From contig NZ_FPBK01000007.1 of assembly GCF_900116665.1 (NCBI RefSeq), positions 62,001 to 126,000 of the forward strand: DNA of 64,000 nucleotides. The letters are read 5' to 3'. Of this stretch, positions 1 through 9,486 are shown in pieces. Positions within the stretch are counted from its first letter, which is position 1. Each line of letters begins with the position of its first letter. The stretch comes from Pustulibacterium marinum. Its GTDB lineage: Bacteria; Bacteroidota; Bacteroidia; Flavobacteriales; Flavobacteriaceae. Below the pieces are notes generated by a model. The model was not told the DNA's origin and made no database searches. It saw only the letters and a program-made list of their open reading frames with translations. The position numbers and the translations under genes are program-made.

Positions 1-1139
1 ACCAATGAAAAGTCTTTACCGCTTTCAGAAGTTAAGAATTTAGCAACTTGCTCTTGGTTTTCCGAAGGAAGAATAGAGCAGGTAGCGTAAACCATTTTAC
101 CTCCAGATTTTACCATTTTGGAATAATCTTGAAGTATCTGTTGTTGAGTCTCTTTAATGTTGCTCAAGAATTCTGGTTGTAATTTCCATTTAGCATCAGG
201 ATTTCTTCTTAAAACTCCCAATCCGCTACAAGGCGCATCAATTAAAACCCTGTCTAGAGAATTATATAATTTTTTAATTACTTTATTGTTTTCTATCCAG
301 CGTGTTTCAATATTGTGAGCACCATTTCTTTTGGCTCTTCTCTTTAGTTCTTTCAATTTATTTTCATAAATATCCATTGCTATTATTTGGCCTTTATTTT
401 CCATAATGGAAGCCAAATGAAGCGTTTTACCGCCGGCACCAGCACAAGTATCAGCAATGCGCATACCTGGTGCAGCATCAAGAAATTTAGCTACTTTTTG
501 AGACGATGCATCCTGCACTTCAAATAAACCATCTTTAAAAGCTTGATTTGTGAAAACGTTGCTGCGTTCTTTTAACAAAAGAGCATCTGGATATTCTTTT
601 AAAAAAGAAGTTTCTATTTCATCTTCAGCCAATTTTTTTTGAAGATCTCTTTTGTTTGTTTTTAAAGTATTGGTACGTAAAATTACACTAGCTTGTTGGT
701 TTAAAGCATGAAGTTCTTTGGACCAAAGGTCGTTTCCTAATTCTTCTGTACCCAATTCATCTAACCAATCAGGAATGGATTCTTTGTATTTTCTAATTCT
801 TGATAGTTCATCAAATCTACCTTTAATACGTCTGGTAGGAGTGCCATCAAAATATTTCCAATCGGGTAATTTGATTCCTTTGAGAGTTGCCCAAACAGCA
901 AATATTCTCCAAATATTATCTCTATCAAAAGGTTCTTTTACTTCTGCAATTTCAGCATATAATCTTTTCCAACGTACAATTTCATAGGTAGTTTCTGCTA
1001 TAAAAGCTCGGTCTCTTGCTCCCCAGCGTTTATCTCTTTTCAATAGTTTTTCTACTACCTTATCGGCATAAGCTCCTTCATTGAAAATCATCATTAAACC
1101 ATCAATGACTGCAAATACTAAATTTCTGTGTAATCTCAT
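1..1139 (-). CDS. RsmB/NOP-family rRNA (cytosine-C5) methyltransferase, 3' end cut by window
   Basis: I translated this gene by hand from the complement, since its stop lies off the left edge; about 379 codons are present. The N-terminal part starts MRLHRNLVFAVIDG and resembles the NusB-like or linker region of the family. A SAM-binding stretch (DTCAGAGGKT) follows. The two catalytic-cysteine motifs are visible: DAPCSG (complement of about 221-240) and ATCS near 85-100, followed by PSENQEQV. Proteins with this pair methylate cytosine-5 in rRNA, using one Cys as nucleophile and the other for product release. The start is the ATG complementary to 1137-1139. The exact target base (RsmB-type m5C967 or a paralogue) cannot be told from sequence alone. 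Confidence 0.9.
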   Translation of the reverse strand, partial: MRLHRNLVFAVIDGLMMIFNEGAYADKVVEKLLKRDKRWGARDRAFIAETTYEIVRWKRLYAEIAEVKEPFDRDNIWRIFAVWATLKGIKLPDWKYFDGTPTRRIKGRFDELSRIRKYKESIPDWLDELGTEELGNDLWSKELHALNQQASVILRTNTLKTNKRDLQKKLAEDEIETSFLKEYPDALLLKERSNVFTNQAFKDGLFEVQDASSQKVAKFLDAAPGMRIADTCAGAGGKTLHLASIMENKGQIIAMDIYENKLKELKRRAKRNGAHNIETRWIENNKVIKKLYNSLDRVLIDAPCSGLGVLRRNPDAKWKLQPEFLSNIKETQQQILQDYSKMVKSGGKMVYATCSILPSENQEQVAKFLTSESGKDFSL

Positions 1140-1277
1140 GAATGCAAAATAAATATTTGGCAAAGGTAGTGTTTCTGAGATATAATAAAGAAAACTTAAA
1201 ATTTGTTTTTTAGTGTGATATCTATTTCAAAATTGTAATTTTAAATCATTCTATACAGATATGAAAATCCTCCTTAT

Positions 1278-2321
1278 ATGAACAAGATTGGCTTATTAAT
1301 TTTGACAATAATTTTAGTTTCTTGTAATGAAAAAAAGATAGCTACACATAATTTTTCTAGAGTTGTAGTTACTCCTGTTTATTCAGATACCTGTAATATT
1401 AGAGCTTTGGAAGTAATGAATAATGGTACTGTGGCTTTTGCCGGAAAAGATGGCTTTTTTGGTAGTTATGATCCCGAGAAAAATGTGGTGAGAAGTAACA
1501 TCAAAAAGTACGATAGCATTTATCCAGAGTTTAGAGCTGCGGCACATACAAGTGAAGATTTTTTCATGTTGAGCGTAGGTAATCCTGCATTACTATATAA
1601 AACGGCGGGACAAGGAGAAATGAAACCGGTGTATACAGAGCATCACGAAAAAGTATTTTATGATGCAATGAAGTTTTGGAATGATAAAGAAGGAATTGCT
1701 GTAGGAGATGCAACTGATGATTGTGCTAGCATGATCATCACTAGAGATGGTGGAAAAACCTGGAGCAAAGTAGCATGTGAAAAGTTACCAAAAATAAAGG
1801 ATGGCGAAGCGTTTTTTGCAGCCAGCAATACCAATATAGCTATGGTAGGTAACAAAACCTGGATTGCAAGTGGTGGTAGCCGTAGTGCAATTTTGTACTC
1901 TGACGATAAAGGCGAATCTTGGAAGTTATATGAAACACCTTTTGTAAGTGGATCTAATTCAGAAGGAATATTTTCTATAGATTTCTACGATAGTTTAAAT
2001 GGGTTTGCCGTTGGCGGAAACTATACCAATCCCGATGAAGACACAAATAACAAGGCTATTACAAATGATGGTGGGAAAACATGGAAAATAGTAGCAAATG
2101 ACAAAGGAGTAGGGTATAAAAGTTGTGTTCAATATGTACCCAATGGGAATGCTAATGAAATTGTAGCCATCGGTAAAAATGGAATTGTGTATACACAAAA
2201 TGCTGGGAATTCTTGGAAAAAGTTATCTGATGAAGGCTTTTATACGTTTCGGTTTATTAATGATAGCACAGCTATAGCTGCAGGTAAAAATAGTATTGCA
2301 AGGCTTGAGTTTAAATCATAA
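1278..2321 (+). CDS. Ycf48-like/BNR-repeat lipoprotein
   Basis: 347 aa. The N-terminus is a lipoprotein signal (hydrophobic run ending ILVSC, Cys16), so the protein is probably anchored in a periplasm-facing or outer membrane leaflet. The rest is a beta-propeller with repeated Asp-box/BNR motifs: DGGKTW near residues 156 and 263, DKGESW near 211, and NAGNSW near 310. Such proteins are often labelled oxidoreductase or photosystem-stability-factor-like; no redox motif is visible, so I keep the structural description. It stands alone, and its stop codon runs into a strong hairpin terminator. Function unknown; the propeller fold and lipoprotein export are well supported. Confidence 0.85.
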   Translation: MNKIGLLILTIILVSCNEKKIATHNFSRVVVTPVYSDTCNIRALEVMNNGTVAFAGKDGFFGSYDPEKNVVRSNIKKYDSIYPEFRAAAHTSEDFFMLSVGNPALLYKTAGQGEMKPVYTEHHEKVFYDAMKFWNDKEGIAVGDATDDCASMIITRDGGKTWSKVACEKLPKIKDGEAFFAASNTNIAMVGNKTWIASGGSRSAILYSDDKGESWKLYETPFVSGSNSEGIFSIDFYDSLNGFAVGGNYTNPDEDTNNKAITNDGGKTWKIVANDKGVGYKSCVQYVPNGNANEIVAIGKNGIVYTQNAGNSWKKLSDEGFYTFRFINDSTAIAAGKNSIARLEFKS

Positions 2322-2353
2322 AAAAATGCGAAGTTCAAAACTTCGCATTTTTT
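2321..2353. terminator. bidirectional rho-independent terminator
   Basis: A perfect 15-bp inverted repeat (2321-2335 and 2339-2353) closes a 3-nt loop. It has A runs on the left and T runs on the right, so it can stop the lipoprotein gene on the plus strand and the sigma-factor operon on the minus strand. It begins inside the TAA stop of the lipoprotein gene. Confidence 0.9.
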
Positions 2354-2409
2354 ATTACACTGAAAATTCTAACTTGTCATTAAAATATAAGCTACGTGTA
2401 TGGGGAAAA

Positions 2410-2853
2410 TTAATGTCCTTTTTTATCTCTTAATTTTTGTAAAAGTTGTCTACCAAAGTCGTCTTCTATTTTCTTTAAAAGAATAATTTTTTTTGCGGAT
2501 AATACTTTCATCAAATCAATATTCATCTGTTTGTGTTCATTGATTAAATCTTCCTCCAGTTGAATGTATTCATTTAGCAATTTTTTAGCATCCGCTTCAG
2601 AAATATTGGCAATATCATCTTCTTTTAGTTGATGTTTTATACGTCTCATTTCCACATGGCGTAATTCGTTTATCTTGTCATCATGCTTGTTATAAATTGG
2701 CCAAAATTTTTCAGCTTCTTTTGGTGTAAGGTCCAAATGCTCGGTGATATAAGCAATTTTCAAAGATTTGATCTTTTGTTTCCAATCCTCGTTTTGTGCA
2801 TTGACAGCAAAGATGGAAAACAAAAAGAATATGATAAGAGCTTTTATTTTCAT
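2410..2853 (-). CDS. CpxP/Spy-like periplasmic protein of an ECF sigma operon
   Basis: 147 aa with a cleavable signal peptide (MKIKALIIFFLFSIFAVNAQ). The mature part is predicted all alpha, rich in Lys, Glu and Leu. It carries LTPKEAEKFWPIYN at about residues 41-54, a variant of the LTxxQ-type helical hairpin of Spy/CpxP proteins. It is the last gene of a three-gene operon, 9 nt after the membrane protein gene and two genes after an ECF sigma factor. By analogy with Spy/CpxP it may sense or buffer envelope stress for the sigma system; that role is inferred. Confidence 0.75.
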   Translation of the reverse strand: MKIKALIIFFLFSIFAVNAQNEDWKQKIKSLKIAYITEHLDLTPKEAEKFWPIYNKHDDKINELRHVEMRRIKHQLKEDDIANISEADAKKLLNEYIQLEEDLINEHKQMNIDLMKVLSAKKIILLKKIEDDFGRQLLQKLRDKKGH

Positions 2854-2862
2854 GAGTTTTAA

Positions 2863-3369
2863 TTAAGGTTCTTCTTGTGTTATGTCATAGGTTACTAAAT
2901 AATCAATGATTGCATCATCATCTAAAGATGTTGTCATTGATATATCTGATATTTCATCACTAAACAATTCTCCAATGTCATAAGAACTGAGTGATAAATA
3001 ACCGTCGTCTATATAATTTTCTACGTCGGTAGAGGAGAGGTTGTTTAATTCATCCTCCGCAGTAGTAGGTTTTATGTTTATGATACTTAATGAAATAATA
3101 AGTGCAGCGGCAATACCTCCCAAAATGTATTTTACGGTTTTTAGCGACTTTACTTTTTGACCTTGATGCTTTTCAGATTGAATTTTTGTTAATATACGAT
3201 CTTCTAAAGTTTCAAAATAATTATGAGGCACTTCAAAACCGCTAGTATCGGGTAAATGGAAATCAGACTTTTCAGAAACGGTGTTAAATAGGTTATCCTC
3301 AAACTTTCCAAAATAGTCTTCAGGAAGTTTAAAACCGTCTTTTTTGTTATGTAAAAAATCTTTTTTCAT
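2863..3369 (-). CDS. single-pass membrane protein, possible anti-sigma factor
   Basis: 168 aa. An N-terminal cytoplasmic stretch of about 80 residues contains two similar segments (FKLPEDYFGKFEDNLF near residue 13 and FEVPHNYFETLEDRIL near 45). One transmembrane helix (YILGGIAAALIISLSIINI, about 81-99) follows, then a very acidic C-terminal tail ending in QEEP. No zinc-binding ZAS motif (HxxxCxxC) is present. Its place directly after an ECF sigma gene (33-nt gap) and its topology suggest an anti-sigma role, but that is inference. The duplicated P-x-x-YF segment is a common feature of such Flavobacteriia operon proteins. Confidence 0.65.
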   Translation of the reverse strand: MKKDFLHNKKDGFKLPEDYFGKFEDNLFNTVSEKSDFHLPDTSGFEVPHNYFETLEDRILTKIQSEKHQGQKVKSLKTVKYILGGIAAALIISLSIINIKPTTAEDELNNLSSTDVENYIDDGYLSLSSYDIGELFSDEISDISMTTSLDDDAIIDYLVTYDITQEEP

Positions 3370-3402
3370 GATAATTCTTTGACTTTTGAAAAAGTAAAAG
3401 GT

Positions 3403-3945
3403 TTAATTCTCAGTTAAATAATCTTCTAATTTTTTTACGGCATGATGATAAGAAGCTTTGAGAGCACCAACCGAAGTGTCCAAAATTTGCGACATATCTT
3501 CGTATTTCATTTCTTCAAAATACTTCATATTAAAAACCAATCGTTGTTTCTCTGGCAATTTGGAAATAGCTTTTTGTAATTTGAGCTGAATTTCTTCACC
3601 TTCAAAATATACATCTGCTTCTAAATTTTTAATCAAATTATCTTGTAATTCCTCGTTGCTGATACCAGACTTTCGTGCTTTTTGATTTAAAAATGTAAGC
3701 GCTTCATTGGTAGCTATTCTATACATCCATGAATACAATGCACTATCTCCTTTAAAGGTATGAATGTTTCTAAAAATCTTAATAAATGTATTTTGAAGTA
3801 CATCATCTGCATCGTCATGATCTAAAACTATTCTACGAACATGCCAGTACAAACGTTCCTTGTATTGAGATACAAGTTGTTTAAAAGCTTGTTCTTGCGT
3901 TTCTTTCTTCTGAAGGGCTTGTATGAATAGTTCTTCTTGTACCAA
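3403..3945 (-). CDS. ECF-type RNA polymerase sigma factor
   Basis: 180 aa, the usual length for a sigma-70 ECF subfamily member. Region 2 is clear (DADDVLQNTFIKIFRNIHTF, about residues 44-63, then YSWMYRIATNEALTFLNQ). Region 4 has the HTH (LPEKQRLVFNMKYFEEMKYEDMSQIL) near 130-155, ending with SVGALKASYHHAVKKL. It directs RNA polymerase to a specific promoter set and heads an operon with a membrane protein and a CpxP-like periplasmic protein, a layout suggesting envelope sensing. Two tandem 16-bp repeats lie about 85-120 nt upstream of the start and may be regulatory. Confidence 0.93.
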   Translation of the reverse strand: MVQEELFIQALQKKETQEQAFKQLVSQYKERLYWHVRRIVLDHDDADDVLQNTFIKIFRNIHTFKGDSALYSWMYRIATNEALTFLNQKARKSGISNEELQDNLIKNLEADVYFEGEEIQLKLQKAISKLPEKQRLVFNMKYFEEMKYEDMSQILDTSVGALKASYHHAVKKLEDYLTEN

Positions 3946-4027
3946 CTATTAAATTTTACTCAAATATATAGACATTTAATTTTGATGAAGGTTTAATCAA
4001 GGATAAAAAAAAGCTAAAACGATATTA

Positions 4028-4063
4028 AAAGTGCGTTTCATCGAAAAAAAGTGCTTTTCATGG
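4028..4063. repeat. two tandem 16-bp direct repeats, 20-bp period, upstream of the ECF sigma gene
   Basis: AAAGTGCGTTTCATCG (4028-4043) and AAAGTGCTTTTCATGG (4048-4063) match at 14 of 16 positions, exactly 20 bp apart start to start. That is about two helical turns, so both copies face the same side of DNA. They lie about 85-120 bp upstream of the sigma-factor start, a plausible position for a regulator binding site. No regulator is identified. Confidence 0.6.
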
Positions 4064-4135
4064 ATTTTTTTAAAAATACTCTATTATATTTGTCTCAGAA
4101 GATGTCCCAAATCTTATCGCTATTAATTTTATATA

Positions 4136-4172
4136 AAAGAGCGCTGAACTAATTAATTAGACAGCGCTCTTT
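4136..4172. terminator. hairpin terminator downstream of the MsbA-like ABC gene
   Basis: An 11-bp perfect inverted repeat (4136-4146 and 4162-4172, core GAGCGCTG/CAGCGCTC) lies 25 nt past the stop of the ABC transporter gene on the minus strand. T-rich sequence follows on both strands; the plus-strand tail (TTTGTTTTTG) is stronger. It could also end a short plus-strand transcript. Confidence 0.75.
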
Positions 4173-4197
4173 GTTTTTGTTTGATGTAGTTGATTGA

Positions 4198-6033
4198 TTA
4201 TTCAAAAGACTGCATAGCAACTAATCTTTTGTAATGCCCATCGTTTTCTAATAACTCTTTGTGGGTTCCTTGCTCAATAATTTGACCTTTTTGCATAACT
4301 ACAATTAAGTCCGCGTTTTGAATGGTAGACAATCTGTGTGCAATAACAATAGAAGTACGGTTTTGCATCATTTTTTCTAAGGCATCTTGTACCAAACGTT
4401 CGCTTTCGGTGTCTAAGGCCGAAGTGGCTTCATCCAAAATCATAATTGGCGGATTTTTAAGTACTGCTCGGGCAATAGACAAACGTTGTTGTTGTCCGCC
4501 ACTTAAATTGCTTCCACCATCACCAATATTAAAATCAAAACCTCCTTTTTCAATAATAAAATCGTATGCATTGGCAATTTTGGTTGCCGCAATCATTTCC
4601 TCTTCTGTAGCGTCTGGTTTACCAATTCTTAAATTATTGGCAACGGTATCGTTAAACAATATAGAATCTTGAGAAACCATTCCCATCAAGTTACGAAGGT
4701 CGAACAATGGCATTTGTTTGATGTCGATTCCGTCAATTGTGATGTTTCCTTGGTTAACATCGTAAAAACGTGTTACCAAATTGGCAATGGTACTTTTACC
4801 ACTACCAGATTGCCCAACAAGTGCAACGGTTTTTCCTTTAGGAATGTCTAAAGAGAAATCCTTCAATACATAATGCTCGTCATATTTAAATGAAATATTA
4901 TTGATGGTAATATGTTGATCAAATGCTTTTTTAGGAGTTGGGTTTGTAGCATCTTTTAACGTATTTTCAGTTTCTAAAAACTCTAAAATACGTTGAGCAG
5001 CTCCGTCTCCTCTTTTTAAAGAGTAGCTTGCTTTAGAGATTGCTTTTGCTGGAGTAAGAATATTATAAGCCAGTAAAATATAGCCCAAGAAAAACGCAGG
5101 ATCCATGGAATTATCTATAAAAACCAAATAACCTCCATAAAGCAATAAAATTCCTATGGTAACAATACCCAGTAATTCACTTAGAGGAGATGCAATATTC
5201 TGACGGTTTAAAACCTTATTAGAATATTGTGTATAGCGTTCGGTAGAATCTTCAAATTTATTTTTAAAAATACCTTCAGCATTGAAAGCTTTGATAATAC
5301 GTAAACCGCTCATGGTTTCTTCTAAAACAGACAAGAAAACACCTTGTTCTTTTTGTACTTGTAAAGAGCCTTTTTTCAAAGATTTTCCAACAATAGAGAT
5401 TAAATAACCTGAAATTGGAAGAAATAGAAATACAAAAATGGTAAGTTTTACACTAAAAGCAATCATCAATCCTAATGAAAAAATGATGTTTAGCGGTTCT
5501 CTTACAATCATTTCTAAAATAGAAAGCACCGAATTACGTACTTCCTGAACATCGCTAGTAACTCTTGCGATAGTGTCTCCTTTTGTTTTTTCTGAATAAA
5601 ATGAAAGCGGAAATTTAATCAGCTTTTCATACATCGCATTTCTAATATCTTGAAGTATTCCGTTTCTTAAAAACGTAATGAAATACATAGCAAGATAATT
5701 GGTTAAGTTCTTTAAAAGGAACAAAACAATAATGAAAGACACTGCAATCATCAATACTTTGAAATTACCGTATTTGGCTATATAATCGGCAACATAGTAA
5801 TTCAGAGAGTTTTCTAGATAATCTTTGATTTCCAAAATTCCTTCAAATTTTGGTTTTGGAATAGCAACAGTAACTTCTTCTTTTGCTTTAAAGATAACCT
5901 TTAAAACAGGAATAAGCGCTACAAAGGAGAGTGTCCCAAATAGCGCATATAGTATGTTAAAAAATATGTTTAAGTAAGCGTATTTCTTATAAGGTTTCGC
6001 AAAGCGAAGGATCTTTTTAAAATATGGATTCAT
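4198..6033 (-). CDS. MsbA-like ABC exporter (fused permease-ATPase)
   Basis: 611 aa half-transporter that should work as a homodimer in the inner membrane. The N-terminal ~330 residues hold six membrane helices of a type I exporter. The ATPase domain shows Walker A GQSGSGKS near 405, signature LSGGQQQR near 509, Walker B IMILDEATSALD near 528 and the switch His in IVIAHRLSTI. Closest named families are MsbA/lipid A or multidrug exporters; the substrate is not determined by sequence. Its ATG overlaps the stop of the phosphohexomutase gene by 1 nt (TAATG), so the two are translationally coupled. It ends a four-gene minus-strand operon and is followed by a hairpin terminator. Confidence 0.93.
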   Translation of the reverse strand: MNPYFKKILRFAKPYKKYAYLNIFFNILYALFGTLSFVALIPVLKVIFKAKEEVTVAIPKPKFEGILEIKDYLENSLNYYVADYIAKYGNFKVLMIAVSFIIVLFLLKNLTNYLAMYFITFLRNGILQDIRNAMYEKLIKFPLSFYSEKTKGDTIARVTSDVQEVRNSVLSILEMIVREPLNIIFSLGLMIAFSVKLTIFVFLFLPISGYLISIVGKSLKKGSLQVQKEQGVFLSVLEETMSGLRIIKAFNAEGIFKNKFEDSTERYTQYSNKVLNRQNIASPLSELLGIVTIGILLLYGGYLVFIDNSMDPAFFLGYILLAYNILTPAKAISKASYSLKRGDGAAQRILEFLETENTLKDATNPTPKKAFDQHITINNISFKYDEHYVLKDFSLDIPKGKTVALVGQSGSGKSTIANLVTRFYDVNQGNITIDGIDIKQMPLFDLRNLMGMVSQDSILFNDTVANNLRIGKPDATEEEMIAATKIANAYDFIIEKGGFDFNIGDGGSNLSGGQQQRLSIARAVLKNPPIMILDEATSALDTESERLVQDALEKMMQNRTSIVIAHRLSTIQNADLIVVMQKGQIIEQGTHKELLENDGHYKRLVAMQSFE

Positions 6034-7751
6034 TAACTTAATTTCAGTTCTTGTATTATCGCATCGATACGATCTTCCAACACTTTGTCGGTTTCGCTAA
6101 ATGCTTCCTTACTTTCTAAAGTAGTATTTACACTAAAATAGAATTTAATTTTTGGTTCGGTACCACTTGGGCGGGCAGCAATTTTACTTCCGTCTTCAGT
6201 ATAATAAATCAATACGTTTGATTTTGGAATACTGATTTCTTCTGTAGCTCCGGTTTCAGGATTGGTTGCCATAGACGTTTTATAGTCTTCTATTTTAATA
6301 ACTTTTGAACCATTGATAGTGGTAAACGGATTTTCTCTTAGATCAATCATCATTTGGTTGATTTCTTGCATACCACTAATTCCTTTTTTCACTAAAGAAA
6401 TCAATCTTTCTTTATAGAAACCAAATTCAACATAAGTAGCAATAAGATCTTTATAGAAAGAGCTGCCGTTTGCTTTTGCATTAGCTGCAATTTGACAAGC
6501 CAAAAGGGTAGAAGTAACAGCATCTTTATCACGCACAAAATCGCCTACCATATATCCAAAACTTTCTTCTCCACCGCCCACAAATGTTTGTTCTGGGAAG
6601 TCTTTGATCATTTTAGCAATCCATTTAAAACCAGTTAAACCAAGTTTACATTCTACATCATAAGCTTCACCAAGCTTAGACATCATTGGTGTAGAAACAA
6701 TGGTAGAAGCAATAAATTCATCTCCTTTAAATCCTTTTTCTTTCCAACGATCCAATAAGAATTTGGTCATCATAATCATGGTTTGGTTACCATTCAATAA
6801 CTTCATGTTACCATCATTATCACGAACGGCAATTCCTAATCGGTCACTATCAGGATCTGTACCTACTACCATATCAGCACCAATTTCATCAGCTTTTGCT
6901 AAAGCCATTGTTAATGCTTCCGGCTCCTCTGGATTTGGAGATTTTACCGTAGGGAAATCACCATTTGGTTCAGCTTGTTCTTCTACAATAGTTACGTGGA
7001 ACCCAGCTTTTTCTAAAACTCCCGGAAGTGTAGTGATAGAAGTTCCGTGTAAAGAAGTGAACACAATTTTAAAATCGTCTTTTCCTTTTACATCAAAACT
7101 TCCGTTTTCGATAGATGCATTGATGAAAGCTTCATCTACATCTTTATCAATATATTCAATAAGAGATTCGTTACTTTCAAAATTGATATCTGAAAATTGA
7201 AGGGAATCAATCTCTTTAATCAATTCTCCATCTTGTGGTGGAACTAACTGTCCGCCATCTGTCCAATATACTTTATAACCATTATATTCTGGCGGATTGT
7301 GAGAAGCGGTTAACACAATACCTGCATGACATTCTAAATGTCTTACCGAGAATGAAAGTTCTGGAGTAGTTCTTAAATCTGAAAATAAGAAAACTTTAAT
7401 ACCGTTAGCAGCAAAAACATCGGCAACAACTTTGGCTAAACTTTTTGAATTATGACGACAGTCAAAAGCAATAACCACTTTTAAATCTTCACCAGGATAT
7501 ACTTGTTTAAGATAGTTGCTTAAACCTTGTGTATTTTTACCTAGTGTATACTTGTTAATACGGTTGGTACCAACTCCCATTACGCCACGCATACCACCTG
7601 TTCCAAACTCAAGATTTTTAAAGAAGCTTTCATTAAGCTCTTCCTTGTTGTTTTCCATCATGTCTTTGATGGTGTTCTGAGTGTCTGTATCAAAGGTAGG
7701 GGTTAACCATTGTTGAGCTGTTTCCAGACTTTTCTCATAAGATGTTTCCAT
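6033..7751 (-). CDS. phospho-sugar mutase (phosphoglucomutase/phosphomannomutase)
   Basis: 572 aa, the length of PgcA-type alpha-D-phosphohexomutases. All four signature loops are seen: the phosphoserine loop TASHNP with Ser150; the metal-binding loop [10 protein letters not shown]; the sugar-binding loop GGGEESFGY; and the phosphate-binding loop [12 protein letters not shown]. It interconverts hexose-1- and hexose-6-phosphates in the cytoplasm, feeding glycogen, UDP-glucose or mannose routes. Glucose versus mannose preference is not resolved. It sits between a glycosyltransferase and an ABC exporter, suggesting a link to envelope glycan supply. Confidence 0.93.
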   Translation of the reverse strand: METSYEKSLETAQQWLTPTFDTDTQNTIKDMMENNKEELNESFFKNLEFGTGGMRGVMGVGTNRINKYTLGKNTQGLSNYLKQVYPGEDLKVVIAFDCRHNSKSLAKVVADVFAANGIKVFLFSDLRTTPELSFSVRHLECHAGIVLTASHNPPEYNGYKVYWTDGGQLVPPQDGELIKEIDSLQFSDINFESNESLIEYIDKDVDEAFINASIENGSFDVKGKDDFKIVFTSLHGTSITTLPGVLEKAGFHVTIVEEQAEPNGDFPTVKSPNPEEPEALTMALAKADEIGADMVVGTDPDSDRLGIAVRDNDGNMKLLNGNQTMIMMTKFLLDRWKEKGFKGDEFIASTIVSTPMMSKLGEAYDVECKLGLTGFKWIAKMIKDFPEQTFVGGGEESFGYMVGDFVRDKDAVTSTLLACQIAANAKANGSSFYKDLIATYVEFGFYKERLISLVKKGISGMQEINQMMIDLRENPFTTINGSKVIKIEDYKTSMATNPETGATEEISIPKSNVLIYYTEDGSKIAARPSGTEPKIKFYFSVNTTLESKEAFSETDKVLEDRIDAIIQELKLS

Positions 7752-7767
7752 AGTAATTTTTTGTTTT

Positions 7768-8760
7768 TTAATTCAGATTAATACTGTTTTGGCTAGCGTG
7801 TTTAGGGAGGTTGAGTTTATGTGCTATTTTGTAATTTGTATGTTCTTGTCTACTTCTTAAAATCATTTCGGCAATAAAACCTGCTAAAAAAAATTGTGTT
7901 CCCATGATCATGGTTGCCAACGCTATGTAAAATTGCGGACGTTCTGTAATGAGTCTTCCCGTAGGATTGATAAATAATTTATCGGCTCCTAGATAGACTG
8001 AAAAACAAAATCCAATGATAAACATGAGAGTTCCCATAGCTCCAAAAAGGTGCATTGGTCTTTTTCCAAATTTAGAAATAAACCAAATGGTAAGCAAGTC
8101 TAAGAACCCATGAATAAAGCGTTCGATACCAAATTTAGTTTTTCCGTATTTTCTAGCTTGATGTTTTACCACTTTCTCAGCAATCTTGGTAAAACCTGCA
8201 TTTTTGGCAAGTACTGGGATGTATCGATGCATCTCACCGCTTACGTCTATGTTTTTAATAACAGCGTTTCGGTATGCTTTGAGTCCACAATTAAAATCAT
8301 GCAGTTTTAAACCAGATGTTTTTCTAGCGGCCCAATTGAATAATTTAGAAGGAGTATTTTTCCAAACTACAGAATCATACCTAACCTTTTTCCAACCGGA
8401 AATAAGATCATATTTCTCGTTTTGAATAAGATTGAAAAGTTCTGGTATTTCATCTGGATTGTCTTGTAAATCGGCATCCATAGTAATTACAACATCTCCT
8501 TGAGCTTCTATAAAGCCGGCATTAAGTGCTTGAGATTTGCCATAATTTTTTTGAAATTTAATACCTTTTACATTAGAATTTATGGTGCTTAATTGTAAAA
8601 TGGTTTCCCAAGAATCATCGGTGCTGCCATCATCTATAAATATAAGCTCGTATGTAAAACGATTGGATTGCATCACAGATACAATCCAATCATGTAATTC
8701 TTTTAAAGATTCCGCTTCGTTGAGTAGTGGTATTACTACCGATATATTCATATACTTCAA
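7768..8760 (-). CDS. family 2 glycosyltransferase with C-terminal membrane helices (DPM/ArnC-like)
   Basis: 330 aa. The GT-A domain begins [14 protein letters not shown] and carries FIDDGSTD near residue 41 and the metal-binding [12 protein letters not shown] near 93. The last third has two membrane helices ([20 protein letters not shown] and an [19 protein letters not shown] segment), the architecture of polyprenyl-phosphate sugar transferases such as DPM1 or ArnC. It probably transfers a sugar from a nucleotide donor to a polyprenyl-phosphate carrier on the cytoplasmic face. Translation may start at the second Met (8751). Followed after 16 nt by the mutase gene. Confidence 0.9.
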   Translation of the reverse strand: MKYMNISVVIPLLNEAESLKELHDWIVSVMQSNRFTYELIFIDDGSTDDSWETILQLSTINSNVKGIKFQKNYGKSQALNAGFIEAQGDVVITMDADLQDNPDEIPELFNLIQNEKYDLISGWKKVRYDSVVWKNTPSKLFNWAARKTSGLKLHDFNCGLKAYRNAVIKNIDVSGEMHRYIPVLAKNAGFTKIAEKVVKHQARKYGKTKFGIERFIHGFLDLLTIWFISKFGKRPMHLFGAMGTLMFIIGFCFSVYLGADKLFINPTGRLITERPQFYIALATMIMGTQFFLAGFIAEMILRSRQEHTNYKIAHKLNLPKHASQNSINLN

Positions 8761-8784
8761 TAATCAGAAGTCAAAAATAGCAAA

Positions 8785-9306
8785 TTAGAACGAGTCCTCC
8801 GTTTTTTTCATAATTAATCCTGAAATCAAAGAAATTATAAACCCTAAGAAAAGACTTGATAAAATTCCCATAGCTGCTGTTATAATAGGAGAAGAGAAAT
8901 TTTCTTGCATCGATGCTATCTGGTCAAGTTGTTGTTGTGTAACCTCAGGATTCTGTTCTATAATTTGATGTCTGGAGTTTTCTAAAACTTTAGCCATAAA
9001 CTCTGGGTCTATATAATTAAAGAATACGAATTGGTACAGAGCTCCCAAAATACCAGCAATTAAAGATATTCCTATACCAATTTTTAAAGCTTGGCTCAAG
9101 GATAAATAGGTATTCTCTTTCTTAAAGGTGCTCATACCTAAAACAATAAAAGCGATCATTACTAAAAAGCCTACAACTCCTGATACCCAATTATAAGTAT
9201 ACACTAATCCGGTTACATACATGATTACGGCAATTGCAATAGTAATAAGCCCTAAAAGCACTCCGTTGGATAAAATAATTTTCTTAGAGTCTACAGTTTG
9301 TCCCAT
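8785..9306 (-). CDS. DUF4199 family membrane protein
   Basis: 173 aa with four predicted membrane helices (about residues 14-33, 39-58, 73-95 and 142-165) and a hydrophilic loop between helices 3 and 4 rich in Gln and Glu (about 100-130). This is the DUF4199 pattern that is widespread in Bacteroidota. It is the first gene of the GT2-mutase-ABC operon. Function unknown; conserved linkage with a polyprenyl-phosphate glycosyltransferase suggests an envelope role. Confidence 0.85.
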   Translation of the reverse strand: MGQTVDSKKIILSNGVLLGLITIAIAVIMYVTGLVYTYNWVSGVVGFLVMIAFIVLGMSTFKKENTYLSLSQALKIGIGISLIAGILGALYQFVFFNYIDPEFMAKVLENSRHQIIEQNPEVTQQQLDQIASMQENFSSPIITAAMGILSSLFLGFIISLISGLIMKKTEDSF

Positions 9307-9346
9307 TTTTTCGGAAAGTTAATTTGTTAATACAAAAGAATAAGTG

Positions 9347-9354
9347 CAAAACTA
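9347..9354 (-). promoter_or_regulatory. possible -7 box for the DUF4199 operon
   Basis: The minus strand reads TAGTTTTG, a match to the Bacteroidota -7 element TAnnTTTG, about 40 nt before the DUF4199 start. I see no good TTG at -33, so the call rests on one box. Confidence 0.35.
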
Positions 9355-9416
9355 CCGTAAAATGTTACATCTTTGCAGGGATAAAAATAAAGTTTTACAA
9401 AAAACTAAATTTTATG

Positions 9417-9446
9417 TTGTGTATTAATTTATAATCCTTACATTTG
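9417..9446 (+). promoter_or_regulatory. promoter of rpmE2
   Basis: TTG (9417-9419), a 19-nt spacer and TACATTTG (9439-9446) match the Bacteroidota primary-sigma consensus exactly. The predicted start of transcription is near 9452, about 35 nt before the bL31B start codon. Confidence 0.75.
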
Positions 9447-9486
9447 CACCTCAAAATTTGGTAAAGAATAAAATCAGGCATAAGCG

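Noticed and set aside
6700-7200. 166-codon plus-strand ORF inside the mutase gene
   Set aside because: Shadow of a conserved gene; no motif, start or promoter of its own.
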